Assembly (NCBI GenBank): GCA_963575745.1
Contig: CAUYUJ010014555.1
Location: 50,001-114,000 of the forward strand
Direction: 5' to 3'
From: Prorocentrum cordatum
Taxonomy: Eukaryota; Sar; Dinophyceae; Prorocentrales; Prorocentraceae
Length of the DNA: 64,000 nucleotides
Shown piece by piece: positions 9,066 through 18,905 of the stretch. The notes below the pieces were generated by a model that was given only the letters and a program-made list of their open reading frames with translations, was not told where the DNA came from and searched no databases. The translations under genes and the position numbers were made by a program. Every line of letters begins with the position of its first letter. Within the stretch, counting starts at the first letter, position 1.

Positions 9066-9215
9066 GGAGGGGCAATCTGACGGGGAAAAACACGGGGTGG
9101 GGCCGGGGAGGGAGAGGCGCCCTGGACGAGCGGAACGCCGGCTGAGGTGAATTGGTCCGAGTGCGCTGCGAAGTGCATCGCGGCGGAAGCCGAGGCCAAA
9201 ACTCAAATGCACAGG

Positions 9216-9380
9216 TTGATGGGCTTGTTTTCCACCACCACCACCATAAGTTGGAGGGGGAGGGGTCCTCCTCCCCCTCCTCTTCCTCCTCTTCGTCCTC
9301 CTCCTCCTCGTTCTCCACCTCTCCTCCCCCTCAAACTTATGGTGGTGGTGGTGGTGGTGGTGGAAAACAGGCCCATCATA
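9216..9380. mobile_element. Inverted-repeat (MITE-like) element, copy 2, with flanking direct repeats
   Basis: About 45-bp arms: GATGGGCTTGTTTTCCACCA..CATAAGTT at the left, mirrored by AACTTATGGTGG..TGGAAAACAGGCCCATC at the right, around a CCT-rich centre. The 11-bp direct repeat AAATGCACAGG lies at 9205-9215 and 9381-9391, directly outside the element as a target-site duplication would. Confidence 0.7.
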
Positions 9381-9391
9381 AAATGCACAGG

Positions 9392-9545
9392 GTGGATCCT
9401 CTTACTGATGTCCTGCTGAGATGGCCTGCTCAGACGAGCTGCATCGCAGCTGAGGCCGAAGCCAAGGAGGGGGACCATCCTGTACGCTCAGCGGAGCAGC
9501 GCCTCGTGGATCGGTGCTGCAGCCTCCCTCGAGCAAGCTGCAGCC
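9392..9545. other. Unique flank downstream of MITE-like element
   Basis: The words GCATCGCAGC and GAGGCCGAAGCCAA near 9440-9465 echo GCATCGCGGC and GAAGCCGAGGCCAA at 9175-9200. This suggests a partial duplication around the insertion. Nothing else seen. Confidence 0.35.
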
Positions 9546-9655
9546 TTCCCCCCCCCCCCCGACGGGGAAGAAGAGGTGCAGGGAAAGCAGAGGGGGGAGG
9601 GAGGGGGAAGAGGGAGAGGGGGAGGGAGGAGGAGGGAGAGGGGGGAGGGACAAGC
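9546..9655. repeat. C-run followed by G/A low-complexity tract
   Basis: Ten or more C residues near 9550, followed by GGGAGGGGGAAGAG-type sequence. Confidence 0.6.
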
Positions 9656-9872
9656 TAGGTGCGCTCGCGTCATGTCTGACATCCTACCCCTCCCTCCCAT
9701 CCCTTACCATGGCGTAGATCCCCTCTCTACTCGCACAGTCGGATGTCGAGCAGGGCAATGAACCCGAAAGGGTACGCGATGCATTGTAGACCACGGCATG
9801 GCATGGCGTAGAAGAGCACCGCAAAGCGTAGCATCAACCTAGCATTGCATTGCATGCCGTGGCATGGCACGG
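9656..9872. other. Short stretch with GCATGGCATGG-type palindromic words
   Basis: GGCATGGCATGGCG at about 9794 and GCCGTGGCATGGCAC at about 9857 contain repeated and inverted GCATGC/GCATGG words. No gene seen. Confidence 0.35.
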
Positions 9873-10065
9873 GAAATGACGCCAGCACTGCAGCGGGAGC
9901 ACGAGTCGGAACGAGCGGAAGCGCGGAAATGAGGCCAGCGTTGCAGCGGGAGCACGATTCGGAACGAGCGGAAGCACGGAAATGAGGCCAGCGCTGCAGC
10001 GGGAGCACGATTCGGAACGAGCGGGGCCCGAAAATGAGGCCGGCGGTTCAGCGAGAGCAGCACTT
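9873..10065. repeat. 54-bp tandem repeat, ~3.5 copies
   Basis: AAATGAGGCCAGCG recurs at 9926 and 9980, with diverged copies near 9873 and 10032. The unit carries CAGCGGGAGCACGATTCGGA. Period 53-54 bp. Confidence 0.8.
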
Positions 10066-10183
10066 TGGAAACAAATGCAGGCGAAAACCCAACTCCAGGG
10101 AATCTTGTGTGTAAAAAACAGTACGCGGGGGGGGCTAACACTTTCAAACCGTCATCAGGGGAAGAGGGGGAGTAGTAGTCATA

Positions 10184-10990
10184 TTGAGTAATTGTGGAGG
10201 AGGAGGGGGAGGAGGAGGTAGGAGGAGGAGGAGGAGGAGGAGGAGGAGGAGGAGGAGGAGGAGGAGGAGGAGGAGGAGGAGGAGGAGTGAGGAGGAGGAG
10301 GAGGAGGAGGAGGAGGAGGAGGAGGAGGAGGAGGAGGAGACGGATGTAGGAGGAGGAGGAGGAGGAGGAGGAGGAGGAGGAGGAGGAGAGAGGAGGAGGT
10401 GAGGAGGAGGGGAGGAGGAGGAGGAGGAGGAGGAGGAGGAGGAGGAAGGAGGAGGAGGAGGAGGGAGAGGAGGGAGGGAGGGAGGGAGGGAGGGAGGGAG
10501 GGTGGGAGGGTGGGAGGGAGGGGGGGAGGGAGGAGGAGGGGGAGGGAGGGAGGGGGGAGGAGGGAGGAGGGAGGGAGGGAGGAGGGAGGAGGGTGGGAGG
10601 GAGGGAGGAGGGAGGGAGGAGGGAGGGAGGAGGGAGGGAGGGATGGGAGGGGGATAGGAGGGTGTGGGGAGTGGGAAGGAGGAGGGAGGGAGGGAGGGGG
10701 GAGGGGGAGGGGGGAGGGAGGAGGGCGGAGGGAGGGAGGGAGGGAAGGGAGGGGGGTGGAGGGGGAAGGGGGAGGGAGGGGGAGGGGGGAGAGGAGGGAG
10801 GGAGGAGGGTAGGAGGGATGGAGGGAGGGAGGGAGGGGAGGGAGGGAGGAGGGAGGGAGGGAGGGGGGGGGAGGGAGGCGGAGAGAGGGATGGAGGGAGG
10901 GAGGAGGAGGGAGGGTGGGATGGGAGGAGGGAGGAGGGGAGGAGGAGGAGGAGGAGGAGGAGGAGGGAGGAGGAGGGGAGGAAAAAAGGG
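10184..10990. repeat. 800-bp GGA/GGGA purine tract
   Basis: Almost pure G/A on the plus strand: mostly GGA triplets to about 10470, then mixed GGGA and GGA, then GGA again. Such polypurine mirror DNA can form triplex. Long open frames in it encode only Gly/Arg/Glu or Pro/Ser/Leu and are rejected as genes. Confidence 0.95.
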
Positions 10991-11384
10991 GTGCAGGGAT
11001 GTAGAGGGGGGAGGGGGGATGAGGAGGGGGAGGGGGTGCCGCGTTGCGTCGGTTTCCTCGCCTTCGTTCTCGTTTTTGCACTCGGCGCCGGCAGGAGTTG
11101 GCGAGGTCGACGGGCTCGCCCTTTCGATTCAAGGCGATGCTGGCCTGAGGGCGCCCGGTAACCGGTGCTGCTGCCGTGTTTGTTACCCCCGCGCCTGCCC
11201 GTGTCTCGTCGTTTTGCCGTCCTGCTCGGGCGATAGTGGGCATGGCCGCTCTCTCGTTCGGGCTGCAGCGGCTGCTGTGGCGACTGTCGCGTTGCCAGTG
11301 CTTGCGTGGGCCGTAGTAGGGTAAGGTGCTCTTGCTCTTGCCGGTTGCACATGCTGCTCGTATTGGCAAGAGGAGTGTGCACGG
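10991..11384. other. Unique GC-rich stretch
   Basis: Open frames on both strands, but no recognisable domain. It separates the purine tract from the next repeat. Confidence 0.3.
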
Positions 11385-11900
11385 TGCCACAAATTGTCGA
11401 CGCTTCGCGTGTCCCCAACAAAAAAAATCTGGAGGTGGCTCAGCCTCGTGAGCGCCCACCAGTGGTCTTCTCTACTGAACGGCTGTGGTTCAGCCACACC
11501 TTTGGAAGTGTGCGGCCCTGCAGTGAGTGGTTCAGACTTCTGCAGTACGTGGTCGCCTCTCCAGTGCTGCCCCGGCCACCAGCCCTCGTCAGACTTTGCA
11601 TCGTTGTACCCCCGAACTGCGTGAGTCGGAGACGATGTGCTCACACTGGCTATCGGCTGGAGGTGCGAAACGGGCGCGGCCGTCAGCCATACATTCGCTG
11701 ACCCGTTGTTTGTCTTCGTCAGGGAACGGCCCTGCATTGAGTGGTCAGCCTTCTGCAGTTCGTGGCCGTTCCCCCGGCAGAGCAGTCTGCAATCAGCTCG
11801 CGTCAGTACTTTGCATCGTTTTGTCAGGTGTTGCGCCCACCAGGAAACAAAACGAGGGCCTCGACAAATTTGTTTTTGCATTTTTTCATGTATTTATTGG
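11385..11900. repeat. Dispersed repeat with internal ~215-bp duplication
   Basis: GGCCCTGCA(G/T)TGAGTGGT with CTTCTGCAGT appears at 11513 and 11728. GGAGGTGGCTCAGC.TCGTGAGCGC (11430) and CTGCG(T/C)GAGTCGGA.ACGATGTGC (11619) recur near 21770-21840. CTTCGCGTGTCCCCAACA (11404) recurs near 17572. The segment therefore belongs to a multi-copy family, and no gene is seen in it. Confidence 0.55.
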
Positions 11901-12470
11901 TGGCGTCAAACGCGGTCGTCGCCGATCGCTTGCCCTGATTTAGCGATTTCGGTCGACGGAGGCACGCGAATCGCGCGAGTTTCCTTCTCGTAACTGCTTC
12001 TGCCGTGTGCCGCGTTTTCATGGCGCACGTGCCGCGCCTTGCCCTTTCAGATTCAATCGCTCGTACTAGTGCGCGGGCCGCATGCAGGCCGCAGTCCACG
12101 CGCGCTTGCGCGGCGCACCGCAGCGCGCTTCGAAACGATGTTGGGCACAATGGCATTTTTAGCGCAACGCCGCGAAATTGTTAGCCACCTCGCGCGGGTG
12201 ATGCCGAACGCACGCGTGTCCCACCGCATGTGCGCCGCCGGAGCTAATTTTCCGATTTCGGTCGTGAAGAGTATCGCGGGCGTGTGTCAGGCGCCTTTGA
12301 CGCGCCATGTAGGCCCGCGCCGTGCGCGCCCACGCATCATGTCAGAAACATATCATCTTACTACTTCCGCGTAATGCAGCGCGTGCGTTGCAACGCTGTT
12401 AGCCAAGGGCGCTGGTGCGTCGCCGAAAACCACAGCCAGGTTCCCTTGGCAGGAGGACTGGTGGGGTCGC
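11901..12470. other. Unique stretch without recognised gene
   Basis: Mixed-composition DNA rich in GCGC words. No frame shows a family motif. Confidence 0.3.
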
Positions 12471-12690
12471 TCATTTTCACCACCCTAAGGGGAGCCGCCA
12501 ATGGTTCTCTCACGGTCCCGTTCGCAACCGTTTTGTGGGGATGTCTCAAGCGTCGTGCTTGCTTTCTGTCCCAGCATCCTTCGCTCTCGGAGTAGATTTG
12601 GAGGATGTCTCGAGCGAGGCGCTCCATTTCACCCCCCCAGGTGGGCCAGATTTTGAGGATGTCTCGATCGGTGGCCAGACTCGTGGGCGC
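12471..12690 (-). repeat. ~150-bp repeat family, inverted single copy
   Basis: GGGATGTCTCAAGCG, CAGCATCCTTCGCTCTCGGA and GGAGGATGTCTCGAGCGAGG are the reverse complement of the units at 13530-13965 and 15110-15555. Confidence 0.75.
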
Positions 12691-12699
12691 TGGTTTTCC

Positions 12700-12960
12700 T
12701 GGGGATGCCACAGGAGGCTCCAACAGGTTCCAAGAGGCCCCAGGAGACCACATGAGGTCCCAGGATGCATCAGGATGCCACAGAAAGACCCAAGAGGCCA
12801 CAGGATGCCCCAAGAGGCTCTAGGAGGCCCCAGGAAGCTCCTGGAGGCTTCAGGAAGCCACAGGAGGCCCCAGGAGGCCAGAGGAAGCGCCAGGAGGTCT
12901 CCCGAGGGCAACAGGAGGCCCCGAGAGGCCCCAGGAGCAGGAGGCCTCAGAAGGCAACAG
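12700..12960 (-). repeat. 11-bp degenerate satellite, reverse orientation
   Basis: Units such as CCCCAAGAGGC and CCCAGGAGGCC repeat every 10-11 bp. This is the reverse complement of the TCTTGGGGCCA family found at 17880, 22480 and 31190. Confidence 0.8.
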
Positions 12961-13230
12961 GGGTGGGTCCAATCCCATGTGTTTTACGTATGCTCTCATA
13001 TATTGGGCCTCACCTGGGGCACAAATCCTTGATGTTATACGTATGTTTTTATAGATGGTCCATATCCTGTGTACTTATGTTCCTATAGGGCCTCTCCTAG
13101 GGCACGACTCCTTGGTGTTGTACGCGTGTTCCTATAGATTGCCCCTTTTTTTCTGCGGCTCCAAGTCGCAATGTTTTATGTGCGACTGTTGCTATAGATT
13201 GGGCCTCTCCTCGGGCACGAATCCTCCCTA
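12961..13230. repeat. Irregular tandem repeat with GGGCCTC.CCT.GGGCAC core
   Basis: TTGGGCCTCACCTGGGGCAC (13003), AGGGCCTCTCCTAGGGCAC (about 13088) and TTGGGCCTCTCCTCGGGCAC (13199) are each preceded by a TATAG(A)T-type word and followed by AATCCTT or GACTCCTT. Spacing is 85-112 bp. Confidence 0.6.
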
Positions 13231-13335
13231 GGAGGTCCCAGGAGGCCCCAGGGGGCCCAAAGAGGCTCCTGGAGGCCCCAAGAAGCCCCAGTAGGTCCCC
13301 AGGAGGCCCCAGGAGGCCCCAGGAGGACCCAGGGT
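13231..13335 (-). repeat. 11-bp satellite, second reverse block
   Basis: Runs of AGGAGGCCCC at a 10-11-bp period, same family as 12700-12960. Confidence 0.75.
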
Positions 13336-13529
13336 CATGCGCAGAGACGCGCTCGTACTACTGAGGCTCATTCACACTCCAATTGATTCTCAGTTAGATT
13401 CATGACCAGACCGTCACAATTGAAACCCGTTTATACTCGAAAGTTTTTGCACCTAGATTCTCACGGCGGACAGGTCCATGGGAATAAATGCGCATATGGG
13501 GAGCCCCACGCAGTGAATATTTGAATCCC
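13336..13529. other. Short unique spacer
   Basis: AT-richer sequence between two repeat arrays. No gene seen. Confidence 0.3.
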
Positions 13530-13965
13530 CTTAGGGGGGTGACAATGAGCGCCTCGCTCGAGACATCCTCCAAATCTGCTCCGGAAGCGAATGATGTTGG
13601 GACAACTAACAGGCAAACCCGCTTGAGACATCCCCACAACGGCCGCGAACGGGACCGTGAGATAACCCCTCGGCGGCTCCTTAGGGACGTGAGAATGAGC
13701 GCCTCGCTCTAGACATCCTCCGAATCTGCTCCGAAAGCGAAGGATGTTGGAACAGAAAACAGGCAAGCCGCTGGAGACATCCCCACAAAACGGCCGCGAA
13801 GGGGACCGTGAGATAACCATTGGCTGCTCCCGTAAGGGGGGTGAAAATTAGCGCCTCGCTCGAGACATCCTCTAAATCAGCTCCGATAGCGAAATATGCT
13901 GGGACAGAAAACAAGCAAACCGCTTGAGGCATCCCCACGAAACGACCGCGAACGGGGCGCGCGTG
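13530..13965 (+). repeat. ~150-bp tandem repeat, array 1 (3 copies)
   Basis: GAGCGCCTCGCTCGAGACATCCTCC begins units near 13546, 13696 and 13849. Each continues with GCTCCGRAAGCGAA, GATGTTGG and CCGCTTGAGACATCCCCAC, and ends GGGGGTGA.AAT. The array ends in ACGGGGCGCGCGTGAGTCTC. Confidence 0.85.
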
Positions 13966-14095
13966 AGTCTCAGCATGAGTAAGTCTGAGTCGGAGCAGGT
14001 CTGAGTATGAGTAGGTATGAGTATGAATAGGTATTTGTGTGTGAATATGTGTATGAGTTAGTCTGAGTGTGAGTCAGTCTGTATATGAGTAAGTC
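13966..14095. repeat. TGAGTA-type microsatellite
   Basis: Degenerate six-base words GAGTAT, GAGTAG and GTCTGA repeat directly after the 150-bp array. Confidence 0.7.
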
Positions 14096-14825
14096 GGGGC
14101 ATGAGGAGGAGAGGGCAGGAGAAGAGTGAGAAGGAGTAGGAGGCGTCCAAGTAATAACAAAAACCATCTTAGGATATGGCGAAAATGCAAACTGCACCAA
14201 ACCCTCGATGGGGATTACCCGTCTGACATGCAACGCCATCCGCGCGGGGCGAACATCACGCGGTGATAACGGACTGTGGCCCCAGTCGCACTGTAAAATC
14301 CAATCCGCGAGCTCCCATCGGGGAATCCAGGCGCGCGGCGTTCCCCCTGCTGACAGCACGCCCTGGAAAAAAAAACAAAAAAAAACGAGCACGTCGCATA
14401 TTTAGAATGAGGGCGGCTCGGCCATACCAATCGTCGCAACTGCTCCCAAATATGCCGTCCCCCCCCCCATCGGCCCTATGTCATTCAAACGTCCTCTGCA
14501 TTGATGCGAACTGCCATGGCGGCGCACACTGCCCCCAACGACGGCCGACACCGCTGAAGGTGATCATTTTTCATAGAGAGAATCACGATGCGACGGCCCA
14601 TGCGGCCCAAAATGATTCACACCAACCCGAGGACAATCCAAGAGCTCCCAAAAAATACCGCGCGCTGTCAGCGAGGATGCTTTCCGGGCGCCATCAAACT
14701 GATCAGACACAAGAAAACGAAAAGGAACGTCACGCTCTCGCCCTTCTGGGTATTAGAGCGCTCGGCACCACCCGAAGAACCGCCCAAATCGCAGCAAAAC
14801 GGCCGGAAAGGGCCAGAGGAAATTG
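14096..14825. other. Unique stretch without recognised gene
   Basis: Open frames exist (for example plus 14263-14826), but none shows a known domain. An A-rich run lies at about 14366-14390. Confidence 0.3.
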
Positions 14826-15109
14826 AATGCGGCATGACCCCTCCTCTTTGTTATCTTCTACCCCCCGTCGCCCCACTTCGCCATCATACTAATCCCCTGC
14901 CTCCTCACGTTACCCCCCTTTTCTCCTGTTATCCTCCTCCTCCTTCTCATCCTACTTCGCCTTCGTCATCCTGGTGTTTTCCCACTCCCTCGCCCCCCTC
15001 AACCGCCCTCGTTATCCCTCCCCTCCCTTTCCCCGTGTCATCCACGCCTTCCGCCTCATCCTCCTCCTCCTCGCCGCATTGCCCCTTCCCCCCCTCATTC
15101 GCGCGCACC
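14826..15109. repeat. C/T-rich low-complexity tract
   Basis: CCTCCT, CCCCTT and TTCTCCT words dominate the plus strand. The encoded Pro/Ser/Leu frames are not considered genes. Confidence 0.65.
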
Positions 15110-15555
15110 TCCCATTCCACGCTCGAGACATCCTCCAAATCTGTTCCGAAAGCGAAGGATGTTGGAACAGATAACAGGGACACCGCTTGAGACATCCCAA
15201 CAAAACGGCCCCGAACGGGACCGTGAGATAAGCCCTGGCGGTTCCCCCTATGGGGGGTGAGAATGAGCGCCTCGCTTGAGACATCCTCCAAATCTGCTCC
15301 GACAGCGAAGGATGTTGGGACAGGAAACAGGCAAACCGCTTGAGACATCTCCACAAAACGGCCGCGAATGGGACAGTGAAATAACACGTGGTGGTTTCCG
15401 TCAGGGGGGGCTGAAACCAGCGTCCCGCCTGAGACATCCTCACAGTCTGCTCTGGTAGCCAAGGATGTTGGGACAGAAGACAGGCAAACCGCTTGAGGCA
15501 CCCCCGCAAAACGGCCACGAACGGGGCGTGCGTGAGTCTCACCATGAATAAGTCT
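15110..15555 (+). repeat. ~150-bp tandem repeat, array 2 (3 copies)
   Basis: Same family and orientation as array 1, with unit starts near 15115, 15264 and 15415. It ends with the same boundary sequence, ACGGGGCGTGCGTGAGTCTC, and then ATGAATAAGTCTG. The two arrays look like copies of one segment. Confidence 0.85.
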
Positions 15556-15690
15556 GGGTGGCGATGAAGATTATGCATTCACGCAGGAGGATATCGATGG
15601 GCTCGGACAAGACCCTAAATTCTTGGATACATTTATGCTTTCGCCAGGCCCGCCGACGTGCCAGGATCCATGCTGGATCAAGGTCCACGT
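15556..15690. other. Spacer before 90-bp array
   Basis: No feature seen. Confidence 0.3.
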
Positions 15691-16112
15691 GGCTGCGCCG
15701 CCTCATTTGGGCGTACCCCTCACACGTTTCGTGGTCTCAAATGGAGGTCCACCGAAGGCCCCAGTGGCATGGCCCCATGGCGGTACCGCCCATGCGGGCG
15801 CACCCCTCGCACGGCTCGTGGCCCCGCATGGAGCTCACTCGAAGGCCCTAGTGGCAGGGTCTACATGGCGGCTGCGCCCCATTGGGGCGCACCCTTCACT
15901 CGGTTCGTGGCCCCGCGTGGAGTACCACTGGAAACCCCATTGGCGTGGTCGACATGGCGGCGCCGCCTCATCTTGGCGCGCTCCCCGCGCAATCGTGGCC
16001 CCATATGGTACCCGCAGCAGCATGTGGTTGGTTATTTCGCCAGGCCTAATCGTGGCCCCATATGGTACCCGCAGCAGCATGTGGTTGGTTATTTCGCCAG
16101 GCCTATTTTTGT
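15691..16112 (+). repeat. 90-bp repeat family, array A, with terminal 57-bp perfect duplication
   Basis: CGTGGCCCC-type cores lie near 15730, 15818, 15906 and 15994 (period about 88-90), with ACCGAAGGCCCCAGTGGC and ATGGCGGC blocks. The right end, containing CATGTGGTTGG and TTTCGCCAGGCCT, is repeated exactly: 15991-16047 and 16048-16104. Confidence 0.85.
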
Positions 16113-16560
16113 CCTGGTCCTGACAGGCCTTTGCGGGGCCCCTTGGGGCGACCGCGGGGGCTCTTTGAGTTTCTTGACGTGCGCGGCCGCCCGGTCTCAG
16201 GCGCAAGGGAGTTGAGTTGCGTCGCCTGTTTCCTGCGTCACGCGCGGGGCGGACTTCATGAGCACTGTGCCCACAGAGCATCCTGCGTACGCCTGTGCTG
16301 CTGGCATCGAGGTTACAGATTGGAGGCCAAAGGTGCCGTGATCACTTCGGCGCCCCCTGTGAGTGGATCCGTCGGGACACGTACTCCACGAGCAAATGTC
16401 TTTTCCCGTTCGACATCATCTGCTCTTGCCGCCCCCCTCGCCCCCTCCGTGTTGTTCTTGCCTTGCCCTGGTTCGCGTTCCTTCTTGTTATCCTTCTGCG
16501 TTTTGCGCGTGCGCCCTTGCTGCCACATGACCCGTCTGCCTCCCTGCATCTATGCATTGC
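16113..16560. other. Unique stretch without recognised gene
   Basis: A plus frame is open but has no family motif. It runs into the CCGACAAAA tract. Confidence 0.3.
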
Positions 16561-16785
16561 GGGCGGCGCCCAGCCGACAAAAGAAAACGATTGCCCCGAC
16601 AGAATCGGCCGACAAAAAACCAAACCTCCCCGACAAAAAAAAACAAACGACAAAAAAAAATCGGCCCGACAAAATGGGCCGACAAAAAAAAAGAGGCGGC
16701 CGACAAAATGAGCCGACAAAAAAAAACGACGGGCGCGACAAAAAAATCGGACCGACCCAGGAAAGTGTCGCGACAAATTCGTTCC
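16561..16785. repeat. CCGACAAAA short tandem repeat
   Basis: About twelve copies of (G)CCGACAAAA to GCCGACAAAAAAAAA at 12-20-bp intervals. The minus strand reads as TTTTTGTCGGC, giving Phe/Cys/Arg frames that are an artefact of the repeat. Confidence 0.85.
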
Positions 16786-17130
16786 TGGCTGTCGCTGCCG
16801 AGCGGATTCAGTGTAAATTCACAGTTAGGATGCACCCCCCGGAAATTTTGTTCGACGGTCCGGGTGGGCATTTTGTCGGTCAGTTTGGTTGGGCTGTTTG
16901 TCGGGGCGGTCTGGTGCGTCCACGAGGTCGTGCCGCGTTCGCCGGGCGATTCGCGGTCCTAGCGGGTTCGCAGTAGCATTATGCGGCGAGGGGGGGGTGG
17001 GGGGACATGGCGGCGCGGTGGGGGAGGGAGAGGAGGGGGGGGGGGAAATTTGCAGGAGGAGGAGGAGGAATAATATGAGGAGGAGGAGGAGGGCGAGGGG
17101 ACACGGTGGCGGGCACCCCCGCCTTCTTCT
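16786..17130. other. Spacer with inverted TTTTGTCGG copies and G-rich DNA
   Basis: TTTTGTCGGTCAG and GTTTGTCGGGGCGG (16870-16910) are inverted copies of the preceding CCGACAAAA unit. From 16985 the DNA is G/GGA-rich. Confidence 0.5.
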
Positions 17131-17410
17131 TGCTTGGTCCAGCCCTTCTGGGGGGGCGTCGTTCCCATAGGGAGCTCCACCGCAGATTTCGGCGGCACGG
17201 TCCACATGGCGGCGCCGCGCCATGTGGGCGCAGACTTGACACGGTCCGTGGCATCACATGGAGTTCGAGGGGGGGCCCAGCGGCAGGGCCCACATGGCGG
17301 CGCCGCCTTGTTTAAGCGCACGCATCATCACGGTTCGTGGCCCCGCAGGGAGTTCCACCGAAGACTCCAGTGGCAAGGTCCACATGGCGGCGCCGCTCCA
17401 GTTGGGCGTG
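17131..17410 (+). repeat. 90-bp repeat family, array B
   Basis: Units contain GGTCCACATGGCGGCGCCGC (three times), ACACGGT(C/T)CGTGGC and GGAGTTCCACCGAAG. Period about 85-90 bp. Confidence 0.8.
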
Positions 17411-17640
17411 CACTTCACACGCGGAAGTGGCGTTGCGACGCGCGGAGGTGGCATTGCCACCCCGCCTCCGCCGGAAACAATGTTAACAAATCGTGCAGCC
17501 AACAGCTCCGCTGACGGTGTTAACAAATCGTGTAGCGCCCAGTCTGTTCCAGACCAACAAATTCTTGACGCTTCGCGTATCCCCAACAGCCCATGCAGTA
17601 ACGATGCCCAGGCGAATGGGGGTGATCAGGGAAGTGGGGG
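17411..17640. repeat. GTTAACAAATCGTG repeat and dispersed segment
   Basis: GTTAACAAATCGTG(C/T)AGC appears at about 17481 and 17519. CTTCGCGTATCCCCAACA (17572) then matches 11404, and GATCAGGGAAGTG (17623) matches 22319. Confidence 0.55.
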
Positions 17641-17880
17641 GCATACAGAATAACAAAAGGCTGGGGAACCCGTCTTACCCAAGACGGCGAGGATGGAGGA
17701 TGAATCGGAGGACGATGAGGAGGAGGAACTCAAGGAGGAAAAGGGGGAGCGGGAGGAGGGTAGAGGGAGGAAGAGCAATAGGCGGATGAGGAGGAGGAGG
17801 AGGAGGAGGAGGAGGAGGAGGAGGAGGAGCAGGAGCAGGACGAGAGTGAAAAGGAGGACGAGGAGAAGGGCGAGCAGAAT
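17641..17880. repeat. GGA-rich low-complexity tract
   Basis: GAGGAGGAGGA runs, densest at 17787-17830. Confidence 0.75.
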
Positions 17881-18560
17881 GGCCAGAGGCCTCTTGGATG
17901 CCTCTCGGAGTCTCTTCGGGGGTCTCTTGGGGGCGTCCTGAAGGCCTCTTAGGGCGTCTTGGGAGCGTCTCGGCGGTCCCGGAGGCCTCTTGGGGCGTCT
18001 TGGGTGCCCCGGGGAGCCTCTCGGGGACCTCTTGGGGCCATGTTGGGGCCATCTTGGGGCCATCTTGGGGCCATCTTGGCGCCTTTTGGGGCCTCCTTGG
18101 CGCTTCTTAGGGCCATCTTGGAGGCGATCGATCCAAGAAGAGAGTGGGGTTAATTAGGCCTGCCTCTCTAGATCCTCTAAAATCGCCTCTTGGGCTCATC
18201 TCGAGGCGCTCTTGGAGCGCTCTTGGGCGCTCTTGGGGCCGTCTTGAGGCCATCTTGGGCCCCTCTTGGGGCTATCTTGGGCCCTCTTGGAGCCATCTTG
18301 AGGCCTCGGAAGGCCATCGGAAGCGAAAGGGTGAGAAAGCAACACGCATTGATGTTCCTTCGGTTTTTGAAGGATTTGGGCCTCTTGGAGGCCTCCTGGG
18401 GCACCTAGCTGGCCTCTCGGAGCCGTCCTGGGGCGGTTTTCGGGCCTACTGGAGCATCTTCGGAGCCGTCTTGAGGCATCTGAGGCTAGCTTCTTGAGCA
18501 ATCTTGGAGCTCATATTGGGCTCCCCGAGGCGCTCTTGGAGCCATCTTGGGCCATCTTGG
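17881..18560 (+). repeat. 11-bp degenerate satellite, forward array
   Basis: TCTTGGGGCCA-like units repeat every 11 bp, with perfect neighbours near 18040-18090. A non-satellite island at about 18300-18370 contains CATCGGAAGCGAAAGGGTGA and ATTGATGTTCC. Similar islands occur in the arrays at 22480 and 31190. Confidence 0.9.
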
Positions 18561-18700
18561 ACGCTCCAACTACCAGCGAAACCTCCCGTCCAGGTCCAGT
18601 GGAGGGGGTAGGGGGAGGGGTAAACCCCTCCCCCAAGGGGAAGAAAGGGGGTTGGAAGAGGAAACTCCCCAAACCACCTACGCCCAGAGGGCTGGTGGGA
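18561..18700. other. Spacer
   Basis: GGGGAGGGG-rich spacer. No gene seen. Confidence 0.3.
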
Positions 18701-18905
18701 CTGCGCGGCGCCCAGGTTGTTACCACATCGTGCGGCGCCCAGGTGTTCGCACATCGTTTCGCGCCCAGGGTGTTAACAAATCGTGCCGCCAAAAACCCCG
18801 CAGACGGTGTTAACAAATCCTCTGGCCAAGAACACCGCAGACGGTCTTCGCAAATCGTGCGCCGCCCCGCGTGCGGTCTTCACAAATCGTGCGGCTACAA
18901 ACCCA
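18701..18905 (+). repeat. ~35-bp GTTAACAAATCGTGC repeat
   Basis: Five to six diverged copies of G(T/A)CGGTGTTAACAAATCGTGC followed by GGC.CCCAG or CCAAAAACCCCGCA. Also present at 17480-17540. Confidence 0.75.

Noticed and set aside
10144-11459. Two minus-strand frames of about 425 codons (Pro/Ser/Leu)
   Set aside because: Generated by the GGA/GGGA tract; no domain outside it.
16550-16776. Minus-strand Phe/Cys-rich membrane-like peptide
   Set aside because: Produced by TTTTTGTCGGC repeats.
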